Assembly (NCBI GenBank): GCA_013398955.1
Contig: VWPU01003071.1
Span: 1-64,000, forward strand
Length of the DNA stretch: 64,000 bases
Reading direction: 5' to 3'
From: Callaeas wilsoni
Lineage: Eukaryota > Chordata > Aves > Passeriformes > Callaeidae
Shown here: positions 36,787-49,100 of the stretch, in pieces
Numbering within the stretch: position 1 is the first letter of the stretch
Layout of the letters: every line of letters starts with the position of its first letter
The notes under the pieces: model-generated
Databases searched by the model: none
What the model was told of the DNA's origin: nothing
Seen by the model: only the letters and a program-made list of their open reading frames with translations
Translations under genes and position numbers: made by a program

Positions 36787-39700
36787 CAAAGTTAAGAGAC
36801 TAGAGAATTGTATTTGAAGCAAAGTATCAGTTTACTGCTCTCAGACACTCTAACAGAAGCAACTCTGGGCAGTTTTAAACTGGGAACTTGCTGCAGGTTC
36901 TTGTGTGCTTTGGGCTCCTGCCAGCTTACAAGAGTGGAAAGCTCTTAGCAGCTTCTGAAAACATGACTAATCCCAGAGGGCACAGATCTGAGTACCACAT
37001 TTGATCTTTGTTTCTGGAAAAGCTTGCTGTACTTGTATTTTATAAAGGAGAAGGAAGAGATATTTTTATGTGAAGCTGTTTTAGAAAGAAAACACAGCTT
37101 GCCTTGGAAGACATTCATGGGTTTGAATTATCAAAATAATTGTAGAGTATTCCTCTCCCTTTGGTTTATGCAAAGATAAGATTAAAAACGTAAGTAAAAA
37201 AATAAAGATAAGATATTTTAAAGAATCCTTGACTCTTCTGTTACAAATAAACTTTCCAGATTCAGTATTTTTTTCTTCCTCCAGATGATGGCAAATTTGC
37301 AAACTCAGCATTACCACTAAAGTCACTTGTGAAACTTTAACTTGGTCCTCACAGTTAAAGTCATCCTAAATTCAAGTTGCCTTTGATCCAGTCACCTATA
37401 AACTTAGATTTAATGTTCATTTGATCTCCCTTCCTATGCACATGGGTCAGGTCATTTTGTTCATCTTTATAGTGGCTGGACATGAAAGCAGAGACAGCTG
37501 CTTACAGTTCCTCTTATTCCCATGACTCCTGTATTCCCATGGCTCAGGCCAGAGCCATGCGTGACAGACAAAGAGCAAGTGCAGGCACATCCCTTTGCCT
37601 GAGAGTCCCAAGATGGATTATTCTCAGTGTGACAGAATGGTGGGGGTGTTTAGCTGGAATCCTCATTGTGCGTTGAACACATACTTTTTGAAAGGCTTTT
37701 AATTTCTATTTAGGCAGAGTTTACCCAAGGGATGGCTCCTTTCCTCTTGAGTTGGCTCCCTCATCAAAGAACCACAGGGTTGTCCAAGTTGCTTAAGTAA
37801 ATGAGTGAACATGTACTTTAAAAATGTTAAAACACAATATTTTCCTTTAGTCTCAAGGTCAGAAATAGTTGATCTTTGTTTTTCCCTCCCACTAAAAATT
37901 CATTCAAAATCAGACACCCACACTATAATATTATAGTTTAAAGGAAAAAAAAGTGACACAACCATAAATGCCTCAAGGCACAGTCCTATTCTGGAAAGCA
38001 TTGGGTAACCTTCACTTGAGATTCGTGGTAGCCTTATGTAGCCTTACTTGTTGCATACACACACATATATATATATATATGTATATGTGTATATATATAC
38101 ATATATATTCATATTCATGCCAATAGCTTATTATGTAAACACATGCTTATCTCTAAAGCCTGGAAACATTTAAAAAAAGAAATCATAACCACAGCAGTAC
38201 ATATTTTTAAGCTTAGTGCTCTTCATTCAGTCAAAAACCAGCCAAAATACTCCTGTTAAATTATTTACATGTTTTTCTGTTTAGTTTCTGCTAGCTATCA
38301 TAGTAGTAATTTAATTTTTGATGGTTTTTCATGTTGACCAAAATACTACTGCAAGACAGCATTTCAGGGCCCTCCAGCTTTGCTATTGCATGAACAGACT
38401 CAGTGATTCACCTGGGCTGCTCACGAGTGTGAGGCTGCAGAAGGGCTGCATGCAAAACTGTATGTACAGCTTATCTGCCCTCTCTCTATAGCTTCGTGCT
38501 CCAGTGCCAGCAGGTGGAACAACTGCTGGATAGATTCTCTCATATGCAATGCCAGCATCTTCTAGTACTTCTATAGAACTTCAAGTCAAATGTCAGTAAA
38601 TCATTAATACAAATAAAAGAGCAATTGTGTTTTGATCACAGCAAGGGTTCTGTGTGCCAAAGAGAGGCAAGAAGTCTGTAGGAAGAGAAGAATGCATCAT
38701 TTCTTCACAATTGATGGGTTTGACAGATATCAGCAGCTTTATTCCTTTGCTTTTGGCATGGTGGGGGGCCAGGGAGTGGCAGGGGAGGCACAGACCCCCC
38801 CTGGAAAGGCGGCTGTGTCTGAGGAGGTGGTGGTGTTGTGTAACCACACTGACAGAGTGCGTCACAACGTGTGACATGTGGCAGCAGAAGAGCCTTAAAT
38901 AGCTCTCACCATCTTTTCTCCTCCGGAGGTTTTGAGGAAAATTTGGTTTTCTGAGTAATGTTTTATCCTTCCTAAAATCACCTGATAATATGGCTCAAGT
39001 TCCTCTAGAGAACATCTCCGTGAGTTGTCGGGGAGTTTTAGGGTAGAATCAGTGAGGATCTTGGTCCTTTAAGCCCAGGTGTTAAAATCGTACACCCCAG
39101 GGACTGTGGGATGAATATATGTTCATTAATCCTGGTGTTAAAATTGATCAACGTCCCTTCATGACCTCATCTGTAACAGAAGCCGAGGCTGAATTAATTC
39201 CTGCTTGCGTGGAAGCCATTATTAGAAAAGTGTCTGACAATGACTAAACTTTTTCCAATGATAGAGGATCCACCGCAAAATACAAAATTTTGTTTTACTG
39301 TTAATTATCTTTTGTACTAAAATTTCGACTTTGTTTCTGAAGGTTCATGAGTTTATCTGCATTCATCACCCACTCAGGACTTTGTTATTCACTTGTCTGC
39401 TAGACTTCAGAGACGTTATCACCACATTTCTGTTCTTTATTCTTGCACTTACGGATTGTAACCAAGTCACTGTTTATCTCTGTAAGCTAAATACATTGAG
39501 TTCTTTCACTCTTTGTCTCCAGGAGCTGCTTCTTCATGTTCCTTGTTGCTCTAATCTCTTCAATTTATCTGTGTAGTGTTTGATCTGTAACACCAAATTT
39601 GGGCTAAGCATTCTAGCAGTGCCTGTGCAAATGAGGAATACAGTGGAAGCATAATGTCAGCTGTGCTACTTAATATTCCCCTTCTATTCCTCCCAGAACT

Positions 39701-42700
39701 ATGGCGACCATATAAGAATGCTGAGCCCACATGTCCAGTTTATCAGTGCCCTGAGTCCTTTTCAGAGTCACTGCATCCTTCATGTAATTGTGGAACATTT
39801 TTCATTTCTGATTGAGAAGTTTTGTGAGACAGTGCTAAAATGCAGGCTGTTATCCATATCCAAGAGTGCTGTGTCCTGCTGACCTATGCCCTTTGTGCTT
39901 TACTGCACCTCAGATTGCAACATGAATTCAGTTTCTGTAAATCGCCTTGAGTTTTGTTATGCAAATTAGCAAACAACTTCCCAAAACTCTGATGGGATGT
40001 CCCAAGACCCTGGGACTCAGCCTAGAGTCCCTTTTCTGCCCTCAGAGTTTCCCTCCTCCTTTGCCAGAAGGAAAAACCCATTTCTCCATGCACTGCTCCT
40101 CCACATCTCTGCCTGGGCCAAATTAATTTCTAGGTCAGCATTTATTACTGATCCTCAGCAGGAAATCCTCTTTTTACCTCAAAGTGAGATTTTGCAGCTG
40201 GCTGGCCAGGCCTTCTGAGACACAGCCCAGCGAAAGATGTTTTGCTGGTGAAACCCACTCAGAGTTCATGTTGCACAAGCACAGGTCTCCTTAAAATGGA
40301 ATTTATTAAGTTAAGTCTCAGCCTTTCTCAGGCATTCCAACCTCTGGTGTCAGATCACGTAATGCAACGTGGATTTTTCACCCATATTCAGCACTCACCT
40401 GTCACCAGGCTAAGGACAAGGCATCAGCTGGGGCTGTCAGTAGTCTCTGGGATGGGGACTAGGGTACATCGATGGTGTTTGGGATTTAGGGTGAAAGTAG
40501 GAAGGTAGGAGCCACCCAGGAGGAGTTTGCTGGTTTGCAAGATACGCAGGCCACAAGGTTATGTGCGATGCTGCTACTGAGGCCTTGGATGGCAGCTAGG
40601 AATATAGAGGCAGCTGCTGGATGGGTGACAACCCAAATGAACAAAAATTTTGAAGAGGTAGAAAATCAGGAAGCAGTGACTGTGAGCTGAGAGCAAAGAC
40701 TGAGGCAGCTACAGAGTGCAGATGAGCCTAGGTTCCCTTTCCTCCCTCCTCTTCTCTTATTTCCCTTCTCTTCTAACCTGACATAAGCAACGTTTTCTCC
40801 AGGCGCTCCTTGTAGACAGCATCAAAGCTGTGCATCCAGAAGGAAAAAGACTGCTGGAAACAGCCTGTAGCTGAGCTGTCCTGGGCAAATAAATGTATTC
40901 TCCTATGTATGCTCTGGCCATTCAGATAGTTAGGGATGGTATTTGTCTTTTTCTCACTCTTCTTTCCTTTTCTTTAATATTGCCTTCAACACTGTCTTTT
41001 ATAGCAAACGAGACATATAAAATGTAATAAAGGAATAAAGAAGGCAATGTCCCCCAATTTGCTTCCAACCCTTCCCACCACTGCCCCCAGCTTCATTTGC
41101 CATGCAGCAGCAGTCTTTGGTAAAACTTCTCTGAATATACTGCTCAGTAAACAAGCATTAATTAAAAGAATAAGAAGATGGAGATCAATGTTGATTTATA
41201 GACAGAAGACAGAGAGCTAATCCTGAGTAGATAAATAGCTCTGAAATTATATCTAGAAAGTGGATGGAAAGAGAAGAACAAAATATCTGCCAAAATAGTT
41301 CTTGTAGTGGAAAAGACCCAGATTCTGCTTGGCCCCAGGATTTGCAATGTCTCGTAGAAAAGGGCAGGACTAAACAGCTTTCAGGATACCAGTGTCAGTG
41401 AGGAGCCGGATGGGGGTATATCAGAAACAGCTGGTTTCTTTCCTGGGCTAAATTTTTTATTTCAAGTTTAGAAAATGTTTTCATTCCCCCTATGCTGTAA
41501 TGCAAAATGCTTCCAGTGATTCCTGAGATGTATTCCCTTGCAAGAGCTTTCTCCCCACCTTTGTCCCTGCACACTCTCCCTTTCAGTCACTGAAAGAGCT
41601 ATTATTTCCAAGATTCTGTTCTTAACACAGAAACATAATCTAATTCCTTCTAGCTTCTCCACCCATTTCTTTCTCTCTCTAATCCCTCGAAGAAAATTAG
41701 TTTCAGCATATAATGTATTTCCACTGTGGTATATGAATGTCATACAGAGGGCAGTGCTGCCTCTTCACAGGCTCTCCTGCTTCCAAATGTTACACGACTC
41801 CTTGTGATTTTTTTTTAGCAGGATTTGTTACTTTTTAAGCCAAAGAGGAATCCACTGCAGGAATGAATTTACACTGGCCTTGTGCCACCTAATCTTGAGA
41901 ACTGAGACACTGAGTTTAACATTTCTGAGACAAACTGTAATGTGCTATAGGCTCTATGTAGCTTAACCTCTAAGGAGGGAGAAAAGATGTTTGAATAGGG
42001 ATGATTTAACAGAAGCAGTATTTAAAAAAAAAAAAGACCTAGGCCAGCTGAAGGGAAGGCACCCCCTCTTAGAAAACAGTAGCAAGAATTTGCTTTCTGT
42101 CTTTCAGAAAAGAGTTTTTCAGAAGACAAAACTCTGCCAAATTCTGCTTCTCTGTCACAAAGCCCATGATTTGCAGTATGATTTGATGCTTGATGCATGA
42201 ACATCTGTGAAGTAATGACTGAAGAATAGTAGTAAGTTCCCATAACTATCTTAATGTTCTATAATGCAGTTTCTCCAAGGGAAATAAGAATTTACACTCT
42301 AAGGGGTCCCCCAACCACTTAAAGTACATGTCCCTAGAGGTCCCATTAAACTGCCATTACAGCGAGCCTGGGGCTGTGCTGTTCTCTCCCCAGCTCTCGT
42401 GTGTTTTGTGGCTCCTCAGCAGGTTCCCTCATTATTTTGGAGGGAAATGCAGTCAACAGATTGAAGATCAAAAAGAGTTGAAAGCAAGATGTGAAATATC
42501 AGCCCAGTTGGAACAGAACAAGTGCCATTTGATTTTCTCTGCAGAGGAAGCAGTCTAGCAGTACACATACAGCTGTGCCTACTGTTCGGCACATACTGGG
42601 AGGTGTTTGATCACTTGTGTTGCCTACTTAACCATAAACTGCTAGATTTGTTTTCCCCAATATGATAGGGCAGGGGGAGTGGGAGGTCATTGTCACCCCA

Positions 42701-43084
42701 AGCTGCAAGAGATCGACAGAGATATTTCCCCATCGGCTGACTGTAATTGGTTTCCTCTATTCAAAGCCAGAGTCACTAGCCTCCTACCCTTCTTCTCCTT
42801 CCTTATACTTCCAACTGCTATCCCATTATGTTCCTGTGTGCTGCTCTTTTTGGTGCTGTGAAATAGATGTAATGGCCTGAAATTGGACAAACAGTAGAGG
42901 CACAGCCTGTCCCAGAGTTTCGGACAAAGCAGAACATAGTGGGCTCTGGACTAGTCTTCAGGGGCTGTGCGGTGATGGTACCTAATACCTGTCTCCAAGC
43001 TTTTGGTCCAAGTGATACCACTGTTAGGGCTGTACAGGAGACCCTTATCTGCATTAGACATGACCCCACCACAGAGCTGCGGTG
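36787..43084. other. Unique sequence, no supportable gene
   Basis: No exon or mobile element was recognised apart from the AT microsatellite at 38.06-38.11 kb. A locally GC-rich G-tract segment lies at 38,760-38,840. Near 39,079-39,145 a short motif ending in GGTGTTAAAAT occurs twice. Frames on both strands are short and lack matched splice sites. Confidence 0.55.
38056..38109. repeat. (CA)n-(TA)n compound microsatellite
   Basis: A short CA run passes into alternating TA/TATG units over about 54 bases. It is an ordinary dinucleotide microsatellite and is likely to vary in length between individuals. Confidence 0.93.
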
Positions 43085-43141
43085 ACAGGGCTAGATGAGC
43101 TCCAGCCGTGTCTTCCAGCTTCTGCTGCTCTGTGAGTCTGC
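43085..43141 (+). mobile_element. Short CR1 3' tail (plus strand)
   Basis: CTAGATGAGCTCCAGCCGTG followed by TCTTCCAGCT and TCTGTGAGTCTG aligns without gaps to the last 50 or so bases of the CR1 consensus (CTAGATGATCTCCAG, CTTCCAAC, TCTGTGATTCTG). About four in five positions agree. Sequence further left is too diverged for me to extend the copy. Confidence 0.6.
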
Positions 43142-46100
43142 ACCCTAAAAGAGAAGCCTGATTTGAGGGTGTTTTCTGAATATCCTTGAACAGAGACCCA
43201 GCTTCGATAAGAGATTCTAGTAACCATTTTTATAGAACCAATTAAATAAAAACTAACTGCAGAATTCAACAGTCCAGGAGTTTTAACAGGCATACTTGTT
43301 TAATAATATAAGCATTTAATTTTTCTACTTGGCAGCTCTGTACAAACAGGCAGAGAGGAAAGATCTGGGCTGGCTTAACTTGTGTTTTTTGACACAGCCA
43401 AATGTCAATACTCAGAAGTGTGTCATGCAAATCAAAGCCTCAGATCCGAATGGCTTCAGTCTTAAGGAAGTTTGCACAGAGATACAGATTTTACAGATGG
43501 CTTCTATATTTTCAATGATCTGGGAAAGGCCTCAAGGCTGAACTACAGAATAGTCTGAAGCTGCATGATGCAGACTGAATTAATCTGAAAATTTATGGAC
43601 AAAGAAAGAAAATGGTGTTGCTCTCCAATACAAAAATAGCCTTTCATTACACTGAAGACTGATGTTGTCCTAGTAGCCAATTGCTCCTACAATAAAGTAC
43701 GCGTTAAGATGTCTGGCAAAGCAGAAGAAAGCCATTCAGGTGTGCCCAGGACAACACACAATGAACAAAAGGGAAGTTGTCATTCAAATTCTAGCCAGTA
43801 AAGATTCATTGAACACTACTGGTGGATTTTGAAGAATTTGGATAAAGTCATGAGCAGTCCAAATGAAAAGCAATTATAGCAATAATAAAGTAATTCTCCC
43901 TGAAGAGTCTCACGAGCAACACTGAAAGCAAAAGTAAGAATATCAACTATATCAGAGGTAACTCAGAAGGTGAAACAAAACTGTAGTAGCCAAAATCTAC
44001 TACAGTTTTGTGTCAAGTGTTCCCATTCATCTGTATGAACTTTTTTGCACAGCAACCAACCATGAATAAACCTTTGTGGAGTTCCTTGTATCATAAGGAC
44101 AAGCAGATTAACAGCAGGCTTTGCATATGTCCAAAAAAATAAAAAGGTTTCTCTGTGTTACTGAGCTACACTTCAGCACTAAATATTCATTTAAACACAA
44201 AGATGGTTTCATTCCAGTTCATAGGTTTTGAAATGGAGAGAGGTAAAGTAACACAAGCACATGCTAGCACACATATGTGCAGAAATGAATAAAAAAGATG
44301 CAGTTACATACCTAGGTTAATAATAGCTTTGTATAAATTCTCTCAGTCTAGGTGGTGTAAATAGTTTACAGTCAGTAAATAACTTCATCTCCATTTCTGA
44401 CACTAAATAAAGATTCCCCTACAAGGAGATTAAATCCTGAGATACTGGAAATAACCAACTAGACTAGATCTGTAAATAGGGCATGCAATAGGGTTCAGTT
44501 CCCCTGATCCCATTAGCCCTTTTGGTACCTGTAGATAAACTGTTTCAACAAAATCTTTGGTTCTATAAGGATGCCTGTATCCTACTGATTGGTTTTTTTT
44601 CTTAAATGGAGCTAATTGGAATTAAGTATCTTAATATGTAGACCTTAGCCTTCCAATACATCTCTTTCTGCACTAATAAGTAAGAGAGCAGCATTCCATG
44701 TCCTCACAGCATCACTAGAGTGTAATTGCATTAAGGCTTGTGGGGGTCTGAGGCAGAGGTGGTAGACACTGCCCACTTATCGCACACTGAAAATAAAACA
44801 GTGGATATTGCACTCACTTCCTACCCACACCCTGAGGGGACTTTTCATAGCATTGAGCATTGAGATTGTGTCAAATCAACCATTGCTAAAGTCTACATAG
44901 GCAAATTAATACATTTCCTCCTGGTGTCCATGAGGATTGGCACAGGAATTGTTATTCTTTAATTTTGCATGTGATTTTCTGTGTTCTGTGATTTGCACCA
45001 CAGTGCTGAAGAGAAGGCATCTTGTCAAAACCTGGGCCCTGATGCACATTGTGATTACTCTTGATGTTTCGGCAGGGGCAAGGGGAAAGAGGCAATCTTC
45101 CCCCATTATTCCAGCTTTGAAAGTCTGTGTGGCTACAGTTACATCAGGAATTCTCTTTCTTTTCTGCCAGTCGGAAGTGGGTCATCACCAGCTTGGAGCT
45201 GGCCAGTCTTTTTATTCACAAAATTTTTCAGGAGCTTAGAAGGACCTACAGTGGCCAGCTTGGCTGTATCTATTCCTGCTGGGCAATGCCCATTTAATTA
45301 TTGCATTGCCCTGCCTCCAGACCATCCTGCTTCTATCCTGAGCAAGCCAGAAAGTGAACACTCCCTTGGCCTCTTGGCAGAGTTTCTGGTGTTTCATCAT
45401 TTAGGATCTTGTGTCATTTATTTATTTGTGCATATAGATTTTGAACAAATCAAGCCTAAGATATATTTTTAACTCAAATAAAACTTTTACAAGAGCATAC
45501 ATTAGCTTTTAGTCATTCTGGCTACAATGTGTACAAACAATGCCACAGGGAAAAAAAATCCTGTGGTTATAAATTGTGAGGTGTGACAAGCGCTTGTATG
45601 CGTCAACAACTAAAACAATTATTTCTGTAATCAGCAAATACAGAAAGTTAGAGAAACAGGGAGATTATCCTTCTAAGCAGTTTCTAACAGGAATTTAATT
45701 TTAGACAGCTTATCTGATCTCTCTTTATTCAATCTTTCTGGTTCACTCATTTGATTATTTCTTGAAAATTTGATTTATGAAAATAAAATCATCATTATAG
45801 TTAGAAGTGGAAGAGTGCTTTGAAAGTGAGGACAATGGTATAGAAAGCATAAGGAATCTTTGTTCCTAACCTGTATACATCTGTGTGTCTTCCCTTATTC
45901 CCTATTGCTACGTTTTAATTTACAAGTAAACCACTAGGCAGACTGATTCCTGCTACAAGGAATAGATCCATTTTCTTTGTAAATAACCTACTTCCTCATT
46001 CTGTAATTTAATTGGATCAGTATCAGCATGTTAGTGGCCTTACCTGAGGAGACATTTCAAGAGAAGATAGCTGAGTGTGATGTACAGTTTAAGTTCAGAA

Positions 46101-49100
46101 CTTCCTGTTTCCAAGCATGCACAGATTTCTATTTTTGTATAGCAAAGAAAAAAACTAATGAGCTTTAGACATAAAACATTTGGTATCATCCTGCAGCTGC
46201 TGTTTGCCAGAAATGCTGACAAACCTGTTTGTAAGTCTGCAAGAACCACATGACACAGTATGATTCACGTTCCTGTTGACCTTTGTCTTGTTTGTGATTG
46301 AAAACAATTAAAATTACCAGAGTCAACAGAGCGAAAACTATGTGGAGTAATTGAGTTTGGTTATCTATGCCTCTAACTCTGTTTCAGTGTTTCATCATTC
46401 TGGTTTTCGCGTGCACAGAAGCTACTGAACCATTCATGCGTGCTCATGCGAAGATCTAGATTCAATGTGTTTGACAGCTCAGGGAAGTCATAAGGCAATG
46501 TTGTCAAACAATTGCAGAGAAGATGCAAGAGGCATTAACTAAACTGTCAATAAGCTACAACATTAATGTAAATTATCAAATCAAATTTGTCGAGTATAAA
46601 CATGCATTTTTCTTAATGGAACAGCATTTGGATATTTGATTATTAAGTTCTCTCCCAAGACAGCAGAGTAGAACAACGAATCTTAATAATAGATTGTCTT
46701 TAAATATTTAGTCAGGAACTATTTGACTAGGACACTTTAAGGAACACCTTGGTTACACAATGATTCCTTCCTTGCTCACCTGGTGTCCTTCAGTCAGGTG
46801 TTCAACACCTCCTAGTGCTGGTGGAAGGTGATGACAGCCCCTCAGTGGTTCAAAGGGTGAAATTTTTGCCACTGGGTAATGAGACTGTCTAGATGAACAT
46901 CATTGTGCATGAATTAGAATGAGTTGCTGGCATTCAGGTTGCCCCAGTCATCCTTGGTGAATTCCTTCCCTCTTGTATCTGCAAGATACCCTCAGAAGAT
47001 CCAGGGACCTACTCCTAGTAGGGTTCAGGGATGACCCTGGTATAACATATTAATAAGAAAAGCATATACCTTCAGGATAAGGGATTTTATTCTCTTTCTA
47101 TCAACAATGATCTTGGAGTTTGGATAATTTCTGTTTGGGTAGTGTTTCTTTAAATGAGAGCTCTAAAACTTTGATTGTTGCTGTTACAAAAAATGCAATA
47201 ATTCTTGCAGCATGTCTAAAGTCTCATATTTCCCTGAGCAGGGCCATAGCATTTTGCTGAGGTGAGTTCAGTGCCAGAGCTTGACGTGGTGAGTAAGCAG
47301 AGAGGCAATCTAGAGCCTTTAGATGCTGGACCTCTGAATGCCACCTTACAGTGCCAGGAATCTCAAAAGCAAGATATGCTGCTACTACAAGTACCTAAAA
47401 AACAAATAACACTGGCCACATTAATTTATTGCACTATCAACGAGTTTTATTACCAATTCTCCACAGAGGATTATCAGATTTTATGACATAGTCAAAGATA
47501 AGATCTTTAACTCAGGATGTCCCTTAGCTGGTCTTATCTTAGTGGTGTAACGCTTCCAGTGGCATCATATGTGGCTAGGTTACACACATGTGTTAGTCAA
47601 ACGTGAAGAAACTTCATGTTTGGAAAACCAAAAGCAAACTCAAAGAGAGGAAAACTATTGGCATGAAAAAGTTCAAGAGCTCTCAGCATTTCTGAAAGTA
47701 TTTTTAAGGAAAGTGGCCTTAAAGATTTCTTTCTTTTTTAATTATTTGTTTGAATTCAAACAAATTCTTTATTCTATACAAAGATGTTTCTTTATGCTTG
47801 AGTGTTTTTTAAAAGGAAGTAAGTTTACACGTAATATTTTATATCTCCATAGCTTCTATTAACTAATACTACAGTGAGTAGATTAGGACACATACTCTAG
47901 ATATTATGGATAACATACTCTTCTTGTGAAAGTGTCTTTAAATGTAGAGTTTTAGGTTTGACTTAGAATATCTTTTCATAGCAAACACGTGTCTTTTATT
48001 TGTCATTTTTCATGACCTTTTCTTTCAAGAATGCCTGCACATATGCTGACATTTTGTATTTGTCATCCCTTAGACTTAGTAATCGCTGTATTTGCCTCCT
48101 AGTGCCACAGAGTTCATTCGTAGAGCCATTTCTTTTTATTGCTATACACTCTAAGGCTTTTCCATCATGCTCCTCCCTGTAGCATTTCATTCACTTACAG
48201 AAAAAAAGGTAAAATCTTCATTTTTGCAAGAGTGACTAAGGCATCATTGCCTTGGGTACTTTTCTCCCTTGCTGCAGAAAGTAGCAACAACTATTCATGT
48301 CATGAATACATCTTATCTTTAGCTTACTGGGCTTTTCCAGCTTAATACCACTGGTTTTTGCCATTACACCTGCTTCTTTGATGGTAATTAATGTGCTTAT
48401 TTCCTAATCTCTGTTCCAAAGTCAATTACTATTTCTGTTCTTTATTTTTCCCTAATGAGAGGAGATGGGAGAAAATAACGAAATGTATGAAAAAGGTATA
48501 TTTCTGGGGTTTTTTTGTTTTACTTGTTCTTTCCTCTAAATTCTCCAGAATTATAGTAATGCATACAATAATTGTTTTTCCTTTGAGAAAATTAGTATTT
48601 ATGGATATTTGTGCTTCAGCATGTAAGCCAGCGATCAACTGATAGGATTAATCAAACTTTCTATAATATTCTTTACATAATTTTCTTCTACATAGTTTTT
48701 CTAATCTTAGCCCAAAGCAGCCAGCAGTTTTTACAGAACAAGACAAACTGAAGTCTGATGTGAATGTTTTCCTTGGGCGTATAAAATAGAGACGTACAAT
48801 GGGAAATCCCAGTACAAAAGTCAAATCATGCTGCTTCCTTGAGGCTTTAACATGGAAATGACCTAGAACACATTTCTTCCTAATTGAAGCTTCTAGAATC
48901 CTGTTTATATCTCTGTTTTATGGGTAGCGACCTCCACATAGGGAATAAAAGTTACTGTTCAGAATATTATATCATTTAGATGCCCAATTCATGGACAAAG
49001 ACCCACTGTGCTCGGCACAGTAGGGATCACAAGACTGTAAAAGCTTAGGCTAAGTGAAAAGGCCAATAAAAGAGTCAAGAAATAGTGTTTATTGATCAAA

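Noticed and set aside
38056..38109. TATA-like clusters as a promoter
   Set aside because: They are part of an AT microsatellite.
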